Shown here one piece after another: positions 13,645 through 15,665 of a stretch of DNA of 15,665 nt (position 1 is the first letter of the stretch; each line of letters starts with the position of its first letter). Location of the stretch: the NCBI GenBank assembly GCA_017935825.1, contig JAGBGW010000139.1:1-15665 (forward strand). The letters are read 5' to 3'. The position numbers and the translations under genes are program-made. This stretch comes from Clostridia bacterium (GTDB lineage Bacteria; Bacillota; Clostridia; Christensenellales; Maliibacteriaceae). The notes under the pieces are model-generated. The model was not told the DNA's origin and searched no databases. It saw only the letters and a program-made list of their open reading frames with translations.

Positions 13645-15045
13645 TTACTCACCGCGAAGGTATGCCTTGATCTCGGCATCGTTTTCGTCATACAGGTCGG
13701 GGGTGATGCCGATGTATTTGCATGCTTCGTAGAGAACGGGTACCACGTCTTCGTGGATGCCGACACAGTGGTGGATGTAGGGACCTTCTACGACCTTGGC
13801 TTCGAGGCGCTTTAAGTTTTCCACCTCTACCCAAAGATAGGTGCCCTTGGTGTAGGGACCGTCGATGCCGCGTGCTTTGCCGAGAAGCAGAGAATATTCG
13901 CCGTTGTCGCCGTCGAAGCGGGCAAGGGTGACCTCGCCGTGCTTTGCCTCGGCTGCCACTGCACCGGGATAATCGAATGCAAGGGGATAGCAGATGGAGG
14001 GCTTTTCCTTTGCAACGGAGATGGGCCAGGGACCGCAGTGCTGCAGAAGCTCGCCGTTGTCGTTGTCAGGGTGACGGACGGTCCAGTCGGCAAAGAAGCT
14101 GCGCTTTTTGCCCATGGCTGCTGCCTCCACCATCAGCGCGGTGATGGCGCCGTGGATGTCGGTCTCGCAGACACAGGGGATGCCTTCTTCGTTCAAGAGA
14201 CTGTTTGCAGCGCAGGGCATGATGCCGATCTCATCCTGCAGTGCGTTCCAGCACTGGATGGCAACTGCGTTGCAGCCGTACTTGCTGCACAGGTTTTGCA
14301 TGGCGACTTTCAGTGCTGCCACCATCTCAAGCTGAGAGTCGGTGACTTCGATGTTCATTGCCTCGCGGCAGTAGGCAACAACCTTTGCAACCTCGGTGCC
14401 CTCTTCTTTTGCTGCGCGGATGGCTGCGGTCAGTTCGGGCATGGGAACGGGTGCAAGCTGGACGTTGAAGCGCTCCAGCAGCTCGGACTCGTTGCACATG
14501 GTGCTCCAAAAATCGTAGGGACGGGGACCGATCTGCAGGACGCGGATGCTGCGGAAGGTGCGCACAACGGAGCACACGCCAAGGAAGGTCTTGATGCCGC
14601 GCTCGAACTCGGGGTCGGTCAGGTGGCAGTTGGTCATGTAGGTGAAGGGCACGCAGAAGCGGCGAAGGACCTTGCCGGTTGCAAACAGACCGCACTGGGA
14701 GTCGCGAAGGCGAACGCCGTTTTCGTCAGGGCGCTCATCTCTGGGACCCCAAAGCAGCACGGGGACCTGCAGTGCACGGGCAAGGCGTGCGCACTCGTAT
14801 TCGGTACCGAAGTTGCCGTGGGGCAGGAACAGACCGTCGATCTTCTCTGTGCGGAATTTTTCCTCGATCTTGAGACGGTCGCATTCCTGATACAGCAGAC
14901 CTTCTTCGTTGATGTCGTCGATATCTACAAATTCCACGCCAAGTTCACGCAGGCGGGCACGGGTCAGGTTGGCAAATTCAATTGCTGCAGGTGCGGAGAA
15001 AATGCTGCGGCGAGTGGGTGCAAAACCGATTTTAATGGGTCTCAT
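13645..15045 (-). CDS. L-fucose/L-arabinose isomerase-family protein
   Basis: A 466-residue protein of the fucose/arabinose isomerase fold, probably converting an aldose to its ketose with Mn2+ in the cytoplasm. Candidate metal ligands match the family pattern: E272 (LQDEIGIMPC), D296 (CETDIHGA) and H425 or H426 (GPYIHHCVGIH). HCGPW (336-340) is also typical. N-terminal IKIGFAPTRRSIFS and LFLPHGNFGTEYECARLAR form the Rossmann-like part. ATG 15045 is chosen; AAAGGA (15057-15062) lies 11 nt upstream, and TTG 15051, two codons earlier, is an alternative at 5 nt. It is the first gene of the operon, directly behind the divergent promoter region. Family members act on several sugars and some are not isomerases, so the substrate is open. 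Confidence 0.85.
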   Translation of the reverse strand: MRPIKIGFAPTRRSIFSAPAAIEFANLTRARLRELGVEFVDIDDINEEGLLYQECDRLKIEEKFRTEKIDGLFLPHGNFGTEYECARLARALQVPVLLWGPRDERPDENGVRLRDSQCGLFATGKVLRRFCVPFTYMTNCHLTDPEFERGIKTFLGVCSVVRTFRSIRVLQIGPRPYDFWSTMCNESELLERFNVQLAPVPMPELTAAIRAAKEEGTEVAKVVAYCREAMNIEVTDSQLEMVAALKVAMQNLCSKYGCNAVAIQCWNALQDEIGIMPCAANSLLNEEGIPCVCETDIHGAITALMVEAAAMGKKRSFFADWTVRHPDNDNGELLQHCGPWPISVAKEKPSICYPLAFDYPGAVAAEAKHGEVTLARFDGDNGEYSLLLGKARGIDGPYTKGTYLWVEVENLKRLEAKVVEGPYIHHCVGIHEDVVPVLYEACKYIGITPDLYDENDAEIKAYLRGE

Positions 15046-15069
15046 GGGCAAAACAATCCTTTCCTATTG

Positions 15070-15099
15070 TTGATTGATTTGATTGTATGGTAATATAAA
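15070..15099 (+). promoter_or_regulatory. Candidate promoter of the lacI-type gene, overlapping the operon promoter
   Basis: TTGATT (15070-15075), 18 bp, TATAAA (15094-15099). It overlaps the - strand -10, so the two divergent promoters would compete. AT-rich sequence makes chance matches likely. Confidence 0.3.
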
Positions 15100-15120
15100 C
15101 TTAATCACAAGAAAAGTTAA
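15092..15120 (-). promoter_or_regulatory. Promoter of the sugar operon
   Basis: Read on the - strand: TTAACT (15120-15115), 17 bp, TATATT (15097-15092). It lies about 45 bp before the isomerase-like start. Confidence 0.6.
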
Positions 15121-15129
15121 GCAAAATGT

Positions 15130-15143
15130 GTAACTTAATTTAC
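15130..15143. promoter_or_regulatory. Candidate LacI-family operator
   Basis: GTAACTTAATTTAC is a 14-bp palindrome with one mismatched pair (GTAA-C-TTAA-T-TTAC). Its core AACTTAAT recurs at 15098-15105 beside the operon -10, and a related GTTAAG lies at 15116-15121. Position between divergent regulator and operon fits a repressor site. Confidence 0.35.
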
Positions 15144-15160
15144 TAAACTGCGAGGAATTT

Positions 15161-15454
15161 ATGGGAATTACGGCAAAGGAACTGGCAAAACAATTGAACC
15201 TTTCCACCGCGGCTGTGTCCATGGCACTCAACGGCAAGCGCGGTGTCAGCGAATCCACCCGTGCCCGTGTGCTGGATGCGGCGAAAAAAGGCGGCTATGA
15301 CTTTGAACGCCTGCGCGGAAAAGAGGATGTGCCCAAGGGTACCATCGCTTTTTTGCTCTACAAGCGGCATGGCGCGGTGGTGGGGGATACGCCTTTCTTC
15401 TCCTCCTTATCCGACGGTGTGGCGGAGGCCTGCAGAAGCGAGGGTTACAACCTT
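15161..15454 (+). CDS. LacI-family transcriptional regulator, N-terminal part, interrupted
   Basis: The first about 98 codons of a LacI/GalR repressor. ATG 15161 follows GAGGA (15152-15156). Residues 1-50 are the DNA-binding domain (ITAKELAKQLNLSTAAVSMA, LNGKRGVSESTRARVLDAA). GTIAFLLYKRHG and PFFSSLSDGVAEACRSEGYN then begin the periplasmic-binding-protein-like effector domain. After EGYNL the reading frame stays open to the window end, but the protein (RHRKFVHRKSNDLQRTQQRF...) no longer resembles LacI. Exactly there the opposite strand reads as EcfT. The true gene is thus broken or chimeric at about 15451-15460. Its place suggests it represses the divergent sugar operon. Confidence 0.82.
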
Positions 15455-15665
15455 CGACATAGAAAGTTCGTGCACCGGAAGTCTAATGACCTTCAGCGGA
15501 CCCAACAGAGATTCCAGACCATCAGTCAAGGCAATGGGAGACGTAGTATAGGTCAAAAGGAACGTTCCGGAAATCAGCAGCAGGATACGAACCACCATAA
15601 AGATCGCACGAATCAGACCTTCCTTGGTGATTGTGATGTTCCAGAAGGAGACCAAAACCGTTTCA
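15455..15665 (-). pseudogene. EcfT-like transmembrane fragment, truncated at both ends
   Basis: The - strand frame is open from the window edge and reads as the middle of an energy-coupling-factor transporter T subunit, the membrane scaffold of vitamin and metal importers: FWNITITKEGLIRAIFM, VVRILLLISGTFLLTYTTSP, IALTDGLESLLGPLKVIRLP, VHELSM. In the family, HELSM is followed by MMTIALRFIPTL; here it changes to SKVVTLASAGL, which is the antisense of lacI. The start codon and both termini are missing. It has no ECF partners in the window. Either a contig chimera or a real inversion/recombination explains it; see findings. Confidence 0.7.

Noticed and set aside
13939..15093. 384-codon open frame on the + strand
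   Set aside because: It is fully antisense to the isomerase-like gene, has no ribosome-binding site and gives low-complexity Cys/His/Gly-rich protein without family resemblance.
15243..15551. 102-codon open frame on the + strand near the window end
   Set aside because: It is out of frame with the LacI N-terminus and has no start signal; LacI and antisense EcfT account for this stretch.

Overview
The window looks like part of a Gram-positive, anaerobic Clostridia-type genome, plausibly a gut Oscillospiraceae/Ruminococcaceae relative. The clues are strong GGAGG ribosome-binding sites, TTGACA/TATAAT-type promoters with 17-bp spacers, a signal-peptide and C-terminal-anchored D,D-carboxypeptidase of the sporulating Firmicutes type, split transketolases and an ECF-transporter fragment. 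This placement is inference. Both ends cut through genes.

Layout. Positions 1-438 hold the 3' end of asnS and its terminator. Positions 616-3552 hold three + strand genes: a tandem Myb/SANT-like DNA-binding protein, a small XRE-type regulator, and an S11 D-Ala-D-Ala carboxypeptidase. A - strand ABC import operon follows (6222 down to 3590: lipoprotein, then ATPase, then permease), with a terminator-like hairpin after the lipoprotein gene. At 6320-6568 is a tRNA-Thr(CGT)/tRNA-Pro(CGG) unit with a near-consensus promoter and a 22-bp terminator stem. Positions 6567-6740 hold a non-coding array of small hairpins between convergent transcripts. A ferritin-like/VIT1 iron-transport fusion (-) and a URO-D/MtaA-type methyltransferase-like gene (+) follow, divergently arranged. 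The 3' region of the latter carries a second hairpin array. A MATE efflux pump (+) follows, and it shares a two-way terminator with a tightly packed - strand sugar operon (15045 down to 10414): fucose/arabinose-isomerase-like protein, transketolase N-half, transketolase C-half, FGGY kinase. A divergent LacI-family regulator starts at 15161, but its reading is broken near 15455, where the sequence switches to an inverted EcfT fragment.

How the genes work together. The sugar operon reads as isomerise, phosphorylate, then split or rearrange by transketolase, under a LacI repressor. The kinase resembles glycerol kinase but lacks two glycerol-contact residues, so its substrate is probably a ketose. 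The gene set recalls split-transketolase pathways such as that for D-apiose, but the substrate cannot be fixed from sequence.

The most unusual signal is the pair of hairpin arrays. Each is a run of different short stem-loops separated by an exactly repeated heptamer, ATGATAT in the first (four copies on each strand, in opposed halves) and GTGAAAT in the second (four copies). The heptamers share the form RTGAWAT. In the first array the flanking gene terminators sit in the same phase as the repeat units. I cannot match these to a named repeat family.
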